Shown: positions 44,613-62,984, counted from the first letter of the stretch. The stretch: DNA of 64,000 nucleotides from Volutella citrinella (GCA_034401135.1 JAWZSP010000004.1:1116001-1180000), one strand, 5' to 3'. The notes: generated by a model not told the origin, from the letters alone. Numbers and translations are program-made.

Positions 44613-45462
44613 GAAACCATTGGGTTGGACGTGTCTTCCAACAGCGAGCCACAGCTCATTGACGTATAGTTCATGACAGCAAAGAGTTGCCTGCTGTAAT
44701 ATGAGGCGTTAAACATAGACATAGAGGTGTGTCGACCTGGTCTGGGGAACGGTTGGTTGTTGGGGCTATTCTAAAGACCTTGAAAATAGTAAAATATAGT
44801 GACCAAGTCCTGTAAGCATCGCCCGTTCTGCGTGTGGGGTGTTCATGCCAGAAGCTTAAGTGAATTAGTTGACCGTGGCTAAATGACCTGAAAGTACGAA
44901 GCTGGCCGTAGTGATGGGCTAGATAACGGAAAGAGCTATTCTCATGTAGGAAATCTATACCTAATTGAGGCTGTCACTTTCATTTGTCCCATCCCGCTCA
45001 TCATCTGCTTTTATCGTTTCTTTCCACACGCTCTTCGGCACCCCTGGATGCCCCAGTCATAAGGATACCTGACTTTTTATGATGAACAACTTCGCTTCCG
45101 TGTACCGTCTATGTGCTTGAAGACTTGTCGAAAATATCGACAAATTAGCTTTCTCGGACTATCTGTAAGAGACAATCCAGGTATTGATTCATCCGACGGC
45201 ATCATGACCCTCCACATGGCACTTTAGTCACCACAACTGAAATGCCTTCATCACCATTCCTCATCCCTCAGCAAAGAAACTAAATCACCAGGCTGAGGTT
45301 AACCTCATCAGCAAGTTGTGGAGTAGAAGAATGTAGTTGCTTCGAGTTTATTATGTAACTCTAACTAGACAACGCTAGTTCCAGGTTCCCGTACGCCATG
45401 CCTAAATTTCTCCTTCATACAAATACGGGTATCGCTATATAGTGGTAAGATGCAAGCACCTC
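44613..45462. other. convergent 3' intergenic region with small palindromes
   Basis: AT-rich 850 bp between the ends of NPY1 (+) and the permease gene (-). It contains a perfect 7-bp inverted repeat TTGTCGA-N5-TCGACAA (45125-45143) and the 12-bp palindrome GAGGTTAACCTC (45295-45306). No coding region is seen. Confidence 0.5.
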
Positions 45463-47350
45463 TTAGATGACGCCACGGACCATGCGCATGGGCAGGCTCT
45501 TCCAGGTCTTGGGCTCCTCGTGCTCCTCCTCGTCCAGGAAGACGGCACCGGTGGTGAGGTCCATCTCGCTAGCCTTGACGACAAAGTTCCAGTTGCCAGT
45601 GTAGATCTTGTGGCCAACGAAGAGAACAAGGATAATGGGGCCGGCGAGGAAGCCCTGGAAGAAGGCGGAGGCATCAGGGGGAGCGCCAGAGGCGGGCTGT
45701 GGCATGCCGTTAGTGGCTTACTCAAACTTTTGGGCACGACAGGGTTTCCGGTGTTAACTTACATAGAGCGAGGTGTAGAAGGTGGCAATGAGAGCGATGA
45801 AGTTCAGGAAGAGACCGAAGTAGCTGCCTGCAACACCGAAGGGGGCCCGGTAGGGGATCAGCTTCTCGTTGAGGCCCTGAGCCTTGAAGCCAGCGCGCAT
45901 GCGGATGTGAGTCCAGCAGATGGTTCCCCAGACGAAGAGGAAGGCCAGACCGCTGAGGGCAAGGAGCCAGCTGAAGATGTCGCCGCCGTTGGGGGCCATG
46001 CCAATGTAGGCGAGGAGACCAAAGGCAAGCTGGATGCCCACACACCAGAGGGGACGTCCCTTGTTGTCGATGTAGGAGAGGAAGGCAGGGGCGTGGCCGC
46101 GCTCAGCCATGGCCTGGAGAGTTCGGGTAGAACCGAAAGTGCAGGAGTTGGCGACGGACAGCACGGAGATGGTGATGACGGCGTTGAAGATGCTGGGGAG
46201 AACGTTGACACCGGCATCCTTGATGGCGAGCACGAAGGGGGAAGCCTTGGTGTTGGCGCCGCTGGCGTCGGCCAAACGGGGGTCGGTGTGGGGAAGGCAG
46301 ATGCCGACGATGAACAGGTTGACGACGTAGAAGATGGCAATTCGCCAGAAGACCTGCTTGGAGGCGGTGGGGATCGACCTTCGGGGGTCCGAGGTCTCAG
46401 CGGCAGCCAGACCAACCATCTCAGTACCACCAAAGGCGAAGGCGGCGACGACGAAGACGGAGCAGAAGCCCTTGAAGGTGGTGAAAGCACCGGGGTCGTG
46501 CCAGTACTTGGCACCGAGGTATCCCTTGTCGCCGACACCGCCGACGTTGTAGATGATACCGAAGATGATGAAGCCCAAGCAGGCGCAGATCTTGATAGCG
46601 CTCAGGACGAACTCGACTGCAGTCGGCGGTCAGTGCCAGTTACTTTTTTCTTTTTTCCGGATACAAGACCTAGGGACTAGGACTTGTGGTTTGGATAATG
46701 AAGCTTACCTTCTCCGTAGCCGCGGACACCGAAGATCTGCACGATGACCAGGACAACGATGAAGACGGTGACCCACACAGCCATGGCTATGTCTTCTCGC
46801 CAGAACTTGATGGTGACGCTGGCAGCGATAAGCTCGAAAGGAAGCACAGTAAGCCAAGAGATGGCATATTCCCATCCGGTCTTTGCTTGTTCGTTAGCAT
46901 TCGGGCACGGCTCTGAGTTTAGGTGGGTTTGGTTGAACATACAGCGAAGCCCCTGTCAACATTCGTTAGTAAGACAGACGATGATGCAAGTCAGAGAGAG
47001 GGTCGGACATACCACGAGGGATCAACAAAGCGGACAGTGTAGGTGTAGAAAGCGCCATTGACAGGGTACAGGACGGCCATCTCGGCCAGAGCCAGAGTCG
47101 TCATGAGAAGCATAGCACCCATGATGAGGTAGCAGATGACGAGGGAACCGGGACCACCTCGCTGCAGGGCACCACCAGAACCGACGAACAGACCAGCACC
47201 AATGGCACCGCCAATGGCAATCATCTGCATGTGTCGGTTCTTGAGGTCGCGCTTGAGCTGTCCGGTCTGTCCAGTCTCAACGTCTCCGGCGGAGACCTCG
47301 GCCGTGGGCTCCTTCTGGAAGTCCTCATTGGACGGAGTATTGACACCCAT
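45463..47350 (-). CDS. amino acid permease (GAP/YAT family)
   Basis: Plasma-membrane amino acid/proton symporter of 535 residues with about 12 helices. Five exons: 47013-47350, 46943-46952 (10 nt), 46709-46880, 45763-46616 and 45463-45696. The cytosolic N-terminus is followed by helix 1 with GAIGAGLFVGSG at 48-59, a hallmark of APC-superfamily permeases. The micro-exon supplies the middle of the family motif: VDPSW-GFA-TGWEYAISWLTVLPFEL is continuous only when it is included. The central FAFGGTEMVGLAAAETSDPRRSIP loop and the SVANSCTFGSTRTLQAMAERGHAP segment are strong YAT signatures. The C-terminus is acidic (DEEEHEEPKTWKSLP). Substrate range (general versus specific) cannot be decided. Nitrogen regulation is likely for the family, but no clear GATA cluster could be assigned upstream. 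Confidence 0.95.
46943..46952 (-). other. 10-nt micro-exon of the permease gene
   Basis: The sequence (minus strand) GGGCTTCGCT is flanked by a TTGACAG acceptor and a GTATGT donor. It completes a Trp codon and adds Gly-Phe-Ala. The neighbouring introns are 60 and 62 nt, and only its inclusion keeps the reading frame and restores the WGFA motif of fungal permeases. Confidence 0.9.
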
Positions 47351-50300
47351 GATGGTGGTGTTTCTGGGTTCCCAGTGTGAAAAAGAAAGGTGAGGAGGAG
47401 GAAACAACACAACTGAGCGTGTGTGCGAGGGTGATGGAGTGGGATGGAGAGACGTTGCCGAGGAGGGCTTCGCCTCTGTATTTGTATTGCTGCATTGCGT
47501 GCTCGCGGACGGACCCAAGGCATGCTCTCAACAACCAGGCCCGGACGCTCAAAGCGTCGGACAGCAGCTGCTGGAGCTATCTGGTACCAATGGTGGTCTG
47601 GATGGGAGGGTCGCCCAAGTCCGTCGTGTTAGTCGCTGGGTGCTGGGTGGGAGGGGGGAGGGTGGCGAAGAAGGGGGGGGGTCTTTGGGGAAGTTGTCTC
47701 CGTTGGACCCCACGAGCACGGTCGATGCCCACTTTGAAGAAGCTTAGCACCCTGCCTTTTGCCATGATTGGTCTGCTGGCGTCGTCGCTCCATGAGCTAA
47801 AAGGTCGATCCACCACTGGGAGCCGGAGTTTTCAAGGATTCTCGAACAATTTCAATCTGCTAGAGAAGGGGGGGGGGGAACGTCTGTCGTGGAGCTGTTC
47901 CCCTCTGGGATGTTGCCCCGTCCCTCCACCCTTGGACGCTTGTCCCATATCTTCGGCATGAGCGAACAGATGGGGCCAGAGATATACTCGATCGAGGTTT
48001 AGTGTTGGTACCGAGCTGCCCCCCGGCCCCTCTCCCTTCCCATGATATCGACTGAGGGCTCTATTGCCGCCGCACGTCGATCAGACTATCAGTCCAAGTG
48101 CAGTAACGCTCGCAGTGCGCTTATCACGGCATGGCCGCGCAAGGCTGGTCGATGCCACTTCCCTCTCAGATCGACGCGCGGATGTTCTCATGCCGAGCGG
48201 CACACATCGAGACGTTGGGCGCATGTGGGCATCTCCCTGTGAGACAATTGTCTCTGCCCGGGGAGCCGGCATGTGTCCTTGCAGTTGCAGCGGCAGGGCA
48301 AGCAAAAGTAAGCCACCCAGTTGTTTCACATGGGGTGACGGCGCCCGGGGACAGTGGCAAACGTCAAAGTCCCAACATGGCCGCATTGCACAGGCAGCTG
48401 ATCGAGGCGTAATGAGATCACGAAGCGCCAAGTCAGGGGTGCCTAGGTATTCACCGCGGCATGGATGGCCACCCTGTGTGCCTGTCTCTGGCCTGCGTCT
48501 CTGCATCTTGTCTGTCCCTCGCCATCCACCTACGCCATCCACTCACGCCAGGCACCGCAAGCTGGGACGGCTCGAAGCCAGGTTGCGGATCCGAAGAGCA
48601 AGTCGCCTCTCCCCGCACGCCGTTTGTCGTGGCGTCGCATTGGCGTCGCGGTGTCGTAACTCGTAAGCTTATCAGGGCAGGTGCACCAGCACGGCGAGCA
48701 GTACCTTGCTAGCCTATTCCGTGCCATTGCCCCCTCAGCGGATGGCGGCAAATGACCAGGCCAAACAACTCCCCGTTTGGCCAGACGCGCGGGCCGGGTT
48801 GGTGCCACGGAGGGCGGTGGTATCATGGCGGCTTCCACACCCGATGCCACCCTGACTAGCAGAGATAAGAGCAGCGATGCTGGATGGGGAAGGTTGACTG
48901 CATACTGACGATGACCCAGAAACAGAGCGCCTCCCTGTCTTGTCCAGGCAGCTAGCTACCTCTATCGTCGCCAGGGCCCTGTGCCGCATCGTGGGTGGCC
49001 GAGCAGATTAGAGCAGCTGCCAGAATGGGATTTGGTCGTTGTTGGGAACGGGATGGTCAGCAGGGCAGGTGCCAGGCGGACGGCCGAGATACCCGTGTGC
49101 GGCTCCCATCTCTCGTGGATGTCGTCGTCTGGCGTTGATGCCGATCCTTGAGGCTCTTTATCGAAGCCCAAGCCCGAGCCGCCTAAGCCTCTTGGCGGCC
49201 AAGTTACAGTGGTCAGATCACAGATCCGAATCCCAAAGGCTGGGTGCCAAGTGCGCCAAGCTTTCAGATCTCTTCGGCCAAAGTCTCGGCGATTCCCCAC
49301 AGAGGCCCGCTGTGTGCCTGTGTGGCTCGCTGTGTGGCTCACTGTGTGGCCGCCAAGCGCGAGCCCAACGCAAGCCAAGCCCGCGCCCGTGCGGGGGCCA
49401 GTTGACCTGCCATTGCCTCCAGCTTGCTTGCGCACCCACTGTACCCAGCCTATGGGGCGTCCCAGAGCCTCCGCCAGACTGTCCCCCCTCTGAGCTGCCG
49501 GATTCTAGACCCCGAGGTCCCTCTGGCCTCTGCCCACCTTTGCCGCTATCCCCGGCACGGCTGACCTCTTCTCCAATTCATTAGCCTGTCTCTGATTCAG
49601 CATGCTCCTCGCTCGCTCGTACCACGCCTCTCGAGAACGACATCGTCTCCCCCGCACAGGGCACCTCTCTATTCCAACCTTCCCCAACGAGCTAGGCTCC
49701 GGCCACTGCCTCATGTGCCATGTGGGGCTTTGCCTCCATGGACAGTATCGAGGCCTGCACTTCAATATTGCTCCCACGGATGGCTTCACCACCCACCGGC
49801 ACCGGCACGCCTGGTCCAGTCCCTGCTCAGTGCTGCCGCGGCCTTTGCCCCCCTTGCCCAATTAGTCCTGGCCCAATAGCTCCTCCCAGGCTCCCAGCTT
49901 CATCATCGTATAATTAATCGCCGACGACGCAAGGTTCCAGATAGTCCATGCATTATTACCTAACACCCGTTGCTCTATCTTGCCGGCTGATCCCCAGGCC
50001 CCTCCTTGTGGGCACATCAAGTCGTCAACTGGTGGACAGTGGTTATCCCTACCCACTTGCCATCCTCCGTCGTAGCCGAGCCAAGGCTGGGGTAAATTGG
50101 AGACTGCCCGAGTCCCTGTTGCACGTCGCATTGGACTCGTTCTCGCAATGTGGCTCGGCTAATCATGAGACAGCCAGCGTTGCGATGGAAGGTCTAGAAG
50201 CCTTCCATGGCGCGTTAGTGCCCTCCCTTGTGGGCTGTTCCACCGGCCCGCCATGCTCACTGCATCTTCGAGATAGGAGATCAAAGGACATGCATACGAA

Positions 50301-50957
50301 AGTCATGGTCTGCTCAACTCCTGACCGGAGTACGTACTCCAGAGCAGTAGGCCATGTCATCTCTGCGTCTGCCACTGGTGATTGTGCTGCTCTGGAACCT
50401 TGTGCAGCCTCTCTTTCATCCGCAAAAGTCCCAATCAGCCACAAAAACGACCTTCTTCTCTCTCCAAGCTGAGAAAACTTTGTCAAGCCATGTGCTGCAC
50501 GAGAGACGCGAAAATAGCCACTAGAATGCTTTGCAATCAACATTGCAAGTCATACTCCAACGGTTGATAAGCCTCCACGGCCTAAGCCGCGCCATCGTGT
50601 CCCGGAACCGGAACCGGCTCCTTCAAAAGCTAAATTTCAAGACCTGAGTCCAAACGGCCTAATGCTGATGCGACCTCCGCCATCGATGGGCTTGCGTACG
50701 AGGGCAGCCAAATGCCATTGGAGGACGTCAGGCATTCCCCAGGAAGCCGAGCATTAATTTTCCGATGGCAAGACACAAGGCTAACTGGCTTGAGTCGCAA
50801 CCTGTGACAGAAAAAAAAATTGAAGAAAAAAATTATGGACGAGGCCCGTGTTGGCACAGCCTCCGAGTCATGGCGGGCTTCTCTGACCTTCTAACTCAGC
50901 GTCAAGATGGCAGGCGGAAAACCAGCGGTGAGGTTTTGAGCGGTTTATTCGAGATGC
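47351..50957. other. long intergenic region upstream of the permease gene
   Basis: About 3.6 kb holding the permease promoter and the 3' end of TTI1. Poly-G runs lie near 47672-47681 and 47871-47879. A diverged GTGTGGCT-type repeat is near 49318-49350. Frames of up to 200 codons occur in several registers without motifs and are regarded as chance ORFs. Confidence 0.45.
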
Positions 50958-53900
50958 CTATCGAGCCATCTCTACAAAGCGAATCCCTTCTTTCTGTGGT
51001 TGAGGCATCCACTCAACCAGACCTCTCTCGTATCGAGCAAGCCACACAGCATCACTATTGACGGTTTCAAGTGCTTCCAGTGCCTCCTGCACTTTAATGT
51101 TTCCCTCTCCCCTTCGGCCAAGTTCCGATGCAATGAGTTCCAGGATATCGTCAAACATATCTGGGTCAATGCGGACGTACTTGACAATAGCTGCCAATAG
51201 CCCGATGGTGGCTTCCCATATTTTTGCGGGGGAGGCAAATTGCCCCAGAGACCCGGTGTGCGAGCCCTTTGCCAGCAACGACGAACTGGGGTCGTGATCC
51301 GCGCGAATACGTAATGAAACCTGCGTCTGGGCCCCATGGACCAGCGACCGCCTCCCCACCTCCCCACGGGGGACCGCGTGGGCTGCTGGCGAGGCTGAGA
51401 CTCGGTCGTGGGCTTTTTGACACCAAGCCTTTAGGCCATCGTGCCACTCCGTCTTGAACCGAGAGCTTAGGAAATCGCCAGCGGCGGCACAAAGGCTAGC
51501 CAGGGCATTGCACGCCTCAATTACCACATAGCTCTCCTCGTCGTGCAGTCTGCTTACCACAACTGGCCAAACGGCATTGACCAGGGGCAGGAAAGATTCC
51601 TCGTCGGGAGCTAATGCCCCAGACGCCGTTGCTAGCGCCTCCAGCAGAGATCTCCGCAACCTCGGGGTTGGGGAAGTCAGGTAGTATTGGGTCAAGTTCG
51701 CAACCCGAAGCAGCAGTTGGTACGTCGGTGAGTTTGGTGGCTTCTCCTCCTCCTCTCCTCCCGCCTCGGTTTGTGTCGGCGCCCCCTCATTCGCCTCCTC
51801 GTCCTTCTTCCAAGGTACCTCCGGGTGGCCGGCTACAGTCTCGCTTTCAGACTGACGCGTCCTTCGCTTTTCGAGTACATCCAAGAGTGTCGAAATGTCA
51901 TCGTTTTGAGGAGGCTTCTTTTGATGATCCACAACTTTAAGCTTTTGGTGCTCGAGAAGAAGGTTTTCTGACCGGACACTCTGGTCAGTGACCTCCTTCA
52001 ACACATCAAAAAGGCCTTCGACGAAGAGCGGGTATCCATGATAGTTCTCCAGGGCGCTAAAAATCGATTCAATCACATCATCCAAAAAGGGAACTAAGCG
52101 CGGCCCCGCAAGTCGGATCATCATGGTCAGAACCTTGACCGAGGCTGGGGAAATATCCAACGTGTTGAGCCGAAGAGCGACGGAGTTAACCATGTAGTCG
52201 ACGTTGTCGACAATGAGCTCCGAGACGTTCGCGTATCCACACGATGCCGCCATACTGTTCAGTGTGATGATTGCGTGGTTCTGTAGTCTCTGGTTCTGAG
52301 ATCCCAGGAACGTCGCAACGGGGAAGAGCACATCAATGAGTTCGGGTCGAAAGGATTCACCCGCTTTCTGCGCGGCCCATGCCGTAACCTCCAAGGCGAT
52401 AGCTTCCATTCTCCAGTCGTTTGACTCCATGTCTGCGTGTCTGTCCAATAGTTGCACAGCAGTCGAGTACAGCTCGCTCGAAATCGTCTCAATGCCGTCT
52501 GAAGGACTGCCCATCGATGCCATGTCGAAAAACATGTCCGTTTCATCGGCTGATGCTTGGTTGGCCTTGACAAGTTGGAAACAAAGCCAAAATGCCGAAG
52601 CCTTGCCTGGGCCATCGAAGTCTTGGAGATACTCCAACATGTTTCCAGCGAATTTTTGTTTGTTGCTTGCACCAAGGAACCCAATCAGAGCCATCATCTC
52701 GCCTCTCACCCCTTTCTGTCCTTCCGAGGACAATAAAATCGGCGGATATTCGGCGTCATGGTGCACAGTTGACTCTTTGTCACCAATCAATTTAAGCACC
52801 ACAGCATCCTCCTGCGATGCAGAGCCTGGCAACTCCGCAAGCGACATGATGCTGTCCCTCAAAGTGTTCGCCATCGCGTCGTCCAGAGTGGATGATTCAA
52901 TATGTAGCTCCTTCAATAACTCGAGTCCCTTTGTTAGATTTTGGATTGCATGCCGCTTCAGAGTTTCGTCGCTAGACTGCAGAACGCGAGGCAAGCTAGA
53001 TGTCCAGTTGAAAGTGGTAGATTTGACAACCTCGCTGAGCTCGGGGTAGATATTGACGAGATCTCTCAAGCTCGTTTCTGTTGGAGTAGTGGGCTTTCCA
53101 CTCTCATTGAGTATCATCGCGGTCTCGACCAGAATATTGGTACAGTTTTCCAGCGTCCTGTGGCACTCATCGAGCACAGTTACACACAATCGGCTCAGCG
53201 ATTGTCTCACTTCACTGCTCTCCTGAGTCCGTAGTTTCATCATCGGGACAAGCGCACGCTTCACCTGAATGGCGGTGGCTCTCAGCCATGCTGGTGATAG
53301 AACTTTTCCCTTCTCGGATTCTTCGCCCTCCTTCTTCTCTTCCCTCTCGGCCTTTGCTAGTATTGATCGGGTACTCAGGTCCGAGAGTGCTCGCCTTATC
53401 ACCTGGGTGACGGTATCCAAACTCTTGGAAAGGACTGCCTGTTTGTATCGTCCCGGAACAGACAACAGCTTTGCTAAAGAAGAAAGTATTCCAGGGAGGA
53501 AGGTTGCTAGGGCCTCATGCTCCTTTATTGTACTTTGGATGGCCTGAAGACTCCGCAGCGATTCGAGCTGGATTTGAGGCGTTGACCCCTCTGTGGCTCC
53601 CTCGAGCATCACACTGATGCTGTGGCCCAATGCGGGGATGGCATCGGTTTCAGCAAGACTTGATGCTGTTGTCACGGATCGGCCCGCAGCCGTGATGAGG
53701 GCAGTCAAACCTCGGAAGGCTTCCAGAGTCGTCTCCTCGTCGATAACATGTTTCTTTTTTGAGCCGGGCGTACCGTCAATGATGAAAGTCAAGAGACTCA
53801 GAAGTTGTTGTACAAGCTGTCCGGAAAGTTTGGTCTTCCATCCATGGGTAATGAGAATTGTCAAGCACTTGATACAGTTCTCGATCAGCGGCATGGGGTA

Positions 53901-54209
53901 CCCTTCCATCTGGCGGAAAATATGATACAGCGGAAAGAAGACATATTCTGCGATTTTGTCATCTAGAGCTGCTGGGTTCTTTCGGATCTGGTCCTCAAGG
54001 ATAGACAGGACGCGCCCCGAGAGGTCAGTCAACTCTCGAGCTACAGCCGGCCCCTCCGGTTCGCGAATGGCCAGTTGGCTTATCTTGACACACCATGGCT
54101 TGAGCTACACAGAATTAGAATCACATGAAATGGAACTTTGGGAGCTATCATCGTGGCTTACCCGCTGGAAGAGCTCGTTTCTCTCCTGGGAGCTCGGCGT
54201 TGAATCCAT
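50958..54209 (-). CDS. TTI1: TTI1, HEAT-repeat subunit of the TTT (Tel2-Tti1-Tti2) complex
   Basis: A 1064-residue helical-repeat scaffold of the TTT co-chaperone complex. With Hsp90 and R2TP, the complex matures PIKK kinases (TOR, ATM/ATR, DNA-PK-like). Exon 1 is a 48-nt coding exon (54162-54209) encoding MDSTPSSQERNELFQR; a 57-nt intron with GTAAGC donor and TAG acceptor follows. Exon 2 (50958-54104) opens LKPWCVKISQLAIREPEGPA, the N-terminal Tti1 box. Without exon 1 the long frame lacks an ATG at its start. HEAT-type helices fill the protein (e.g. IAEYVFFPLYHIFRQMEGYP, LPLVNAVWPVVVSRLHDEESYVVIEACNALASL split here). A charged linker (EEKKEGEESEKGK) and an acidic/Pro-rich insert near residue 780 (GGEEEEKPPNSPTYQ) interrupt the repeats. 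Family length is about 1000-1200 residues, matching. Confidence 0.92.
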
Positions 54210-54797
54210 GGCAGTTGAAAGCTGGCATGCGTTGCCTCACTGCGTGTGCATTTCTCCACAGCCGAAATTGTGCACAACGCTAGCGAACACGAACCCGAAT
54301 ACGCAGGCTGCGGCCGGCGGTGAGCTCGTGAACTGATAGAGCATGGAATTGTGAAGATTGATGGTGTACCTGACGTGGTGAAGGGTCCAGGCTGACAGGA
54401 CAGGCTTTACGATTTGTCGAGTTAGGAACCGGGACGAGGAATGGAGGGGCAGGAGTGACCAAGTGCACAGTGTGCTTTACGCCTTGGTGCAACTAGCCTC
54501 CCGCCGTTTTTAAGAAGGGTGCCCCGCATTGATCTTATCTTATCGCACTGTACATCGCCATCACTCAGCTCCGGCAACAACAGCAGCGACTCCGCCCTGA
54601 CTATTAGACGCTTGTGTGGATTCCATTTGTAAAGCCCCGAACGCTTCTGTGCGTGAATTGCAATTCCTTTCGCTGCTTCTTCACTTCCGTTGCGACTCTT
54701 GCACGCCCAGACCAGGTTGTCCACGAACCGGAGCTTGAGACAAATAGACATCTCACGCCTCGCTTCCACGCCACACCATCGGCAAACGACAGAGAAC
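54210..54797. promoter_or_regulatory. divergent promoter region, TTI1 and SidJ-like esterase
   Basis: 588 bp between two head-to-head start codons (54209 on the minus strand, 54798 on the plus strand). It must carry both promoters and 5' UTRs. A TATCTTATCGC stretch at about 54536-54546 contains a GATAA box on the opposite strand. Individual factor sites were not assigned with confidence. Confidence 0.6.
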
Positions 54798-55783
54798 ATG
54801 GCTTCCTCCAAGGCATTCGCCGTGCTTGTTCACCCCTTCGACTCAAAGGTGCGCCACTCTTGTGCCTACGAGCTTGGTCCTACTTCGGCCCGGAACGCAG
54901 TGGTCATCATTGGCGGTCTAAGCGACGGACCGCACACCATCCCGTACGCCCGACATTTGGCAAAGGTTCTTGAGAAGGCCGAGGGCCTAGACTACTCTGT
55001 TTTCGAGTTCCGAATGAGGAGCTCTTTTGACGGTTTCGGATACTCGAGCCTGAAGAATGATGTCGAGGACATTACCTCCCTAGTCAAGTATCTCCGAAGC
55101 ATCGGCCGCGAGAAAATCGTTCTCTCTGGCCACTCGACCGGATGCCAGGTACATTTCTTTGCAATGCGGCCGACAGTTCCATATGCTAAGCATCGTCTCA
55201 GGACTGCATGGAGTATACCAACTATGCCAAGAATAACTCCGAGCCAGTTGATGGCTTCATCCTTCAAGGCCCCATCTCCGACCGAGAGGTACTCCCGCTA
55301 GTGATGCCAGACCCTCAGCCAAGCCTTGATTTTGCTGCCAACTTGATTGCAGAGGGCAAGGGAGACACTATTATGCCCAGGGACAAGCTTCCAAGCATCT
55401 TCGATTCCCCGCTCTCGGCATATCGCTTCCATTCTCTAGCTGCTAAGGGGTGAGTGTGACTTTCGAGATGCACACCCAATGGCATCACTGACATATTCTC
55501 CAGCGGCGATGACGATTACTTCTCTTCCGACATTGACGACGATTCCCGGGTCAAATACTGGTCGAGGTTCCAAAAACCAGTCATTGTCCTGCATTCAGAG
55601 AAGGACGAGTACGCGCCCCCATCAATCAACCAGGCTGAGTTGAACGCAAAGTATAAGGCTGCTGGACCTATGGTCAGCCCCCTCTCAGGCTTGATCCCCG
55701 GGGCTGGCCATACCGTTGATGAGCCAGAGGCCCAGGAGTGGCTTGCTAACAAAGTGGTGGAGTTCCTGGGAACCTTGGAGTAG
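54798..55783 (+). CDS. alpha/beta hydrolase, DUF1749 (SidJ-like siderophore esterase family)
   Basis: A 292-residue alpha/beta hydrolase from exons 54798-55148, 55202-55449 and 55504-55783 (introns 53 and 54 nt; GTACAT and GTGAGT donors). The nucleophile elbow GHSTG contains S113. A plausible acid is D234 in HSEKDEY, and the catalytic His is H269 in GAGHTVDE. An oxyanion-type IIGGLSDGPHTIPYARHLA segment follows strand 3. In Aspergillus fumigatus the DUF1749 protein SidJ hydrolyses fusarinine-type siderophores to release iron in the cytosol. Family assignment is firm; the substrate is inferred. No siderophore synthetase, transporter or GATA iron regulator lies nearby, so there is no cluster support. 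No signal peptide is seen. Confidence 0.88.
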
Positions 55784-57576
55784 GAGAACGTCGTTTTCTT
55801 GGCGGATATATACTGGTGGCAGCGCAACAGCACATTCTGTAGACGATCACACTGGGAATATGTCCCTTACACATGCAGCAACAAATCCATATCTTTTCCC
55901 AAAGCACTGTGTTCGCTCCATCCAGCCAGCCAACGGCCGAGATTTCTCGAGTCGAATGAGCCCGGACCGACTCGTATCCTATCCCAAGGCACATGTAAGG
56001 CTTGCGACGAATTACGTCACTGACTCGCAGTTTGGAAGGAACCGGCTCGAGAAATATGTCCAAGAAAGGGTAAGGTCCAGGCATGTCGTGCATCTTATCA
56101 GATCCGAGCTCTTTTTCGCATCGCGTTCACAGTGGCTGGCTACACATTTCTTCTTGGTGCTTTATTCGGCAGTCGCAGAGCGAGCTAGCGCGAATAATGT
56201 GTGCTGGACATAAGTGGTATGTGAGGTATTGACTTGCATTACCACTTCCCACGTGGCGGCTTTATTTTTCGGCAGTGGCCAAAGCTTGTTTGCGTTACAA
56301 TACCAACTTCTCGAGCCAGGAACATTCCGAGCGTGATGTAGGGGAGGACGATGCGATTGAAGAACTAGTACATGTATTTGAAGAACCGACTACTTACTTT
56401 TGTATTTCTACTTCCAGCCCACAGAGCCTAGCAGAGAAAGCCTTGCCTTGAATTGAATGTGATTGTAATTCAGGGTAGGGTTTTTTCGCTTCCCCGCATT
56501 GGGGCTTGTGCATGCTCTATGCGGCCGAGACAGACTGCTCTGGCTTATCAATGCCTTCCTTTGCTCCCTGCCTGGGGCCTCAAACTCGCGTGATGCTGTT
56601 TTAGGAATCGCGGCCGGCATCTGCCTAGCCATCAGCTGCATAGGCAGGCATGGCAGGCATTGCAGACACATGCGGGTTCGGATAATCAGATTGGCGGAGT
56701 GCGAGCAGCGGTCTGGGGACCCGGCCCGTGAGCGGTAAAGCCGGCGAAACACCGCCCAAGAGGCGGCCTCAGCTGTCTGGGAACTTCAAGACGAGAGCCG
56801 CTCAGTACTGGGTATTGTGAAATTTAATGCGCAAGGGCGCCGACTCATCTTCTTGGGGCAAACACGCGTCCGCACGGTTTCTCAAGTCGTCGCTGAATTG
56901 CTCTAAAGTCCATAAACTCCGCGAACGGCCTGTGCAGTGAGGCCCGGTGGTGACGCCGGGATATTGACGTGGGGCAAAGAGTCCCGCACTAGGCCGACTC
57001 GGGGGCGGTCGGAAAACTGGTGTGGTGTAGCTGCGAGCTCGCTATGACGGCGATTACAAATGTCGATTGGATGGAGCAGGGTACTCGACTAGGCGCCCAC
57101 GGGCTGTCGTCAAGATTATTTTCCAATTGATCCGACCCTGGCATCGGAAGTCGCACCGATTGCGCGTGTAGGCTCCCAATTCTTTATCCTTCAATCCTCT
57201 GTTCTTTCTGCTCTGCTTTTTTGAACCTCCACTCGCTTGCAAGACCTGGGCTACTACTGTCGGCACTCGTCCAGTATCACCGAGGCGAGAGGACCCCTAG
57301 AAGACGGGACCCTACATCGCTGCACGTCCCCTGTTTGCGCGCTGCCAGCCCAGGCCCAGGGATCGCCCGAACCCTTCCAGGCAACCTGCCGATTACTTTT
57401 TTGGCCGCCGATACCACCTCACCCAGCCGAGCGAGCTGTCGAGATCGCCGACCGACCGAGACGAGAGCCTGCTGTCCCATTCTGCATTCACACCGTCCCT
57501 CGAGCGCCCGCGTGCCGCATCGCATCTCCAGCTGCTCCTAGCATGAGGTAGGCCGTTCGCAACGCCCACATCCACA
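55784..57576. other. intergenic upstream of the ABC transporter gene
   Basis: About 1.8 kb containing the esterase 3' region and the promoter and 5' UTR of the Ycf1-like gene. The last 400 bp is C-rich and pyrimidine-rich. No exact Yap1-type TTACTAA element was found by eye. No gene is supported. Confidence 0.5.

Positions 57577-62984
<5,408 letters not shown>

Noticed and set aside
45442..46680. 412-codon plus-strand ORF opposite the permease gene
   Set aside because: It is the antisense shadow of the permease exon 4-5 region. Its Gly/Glu/Asp/Val-rich composition is what GC-rich third positions produce on the complementary strand, and it has no domain.
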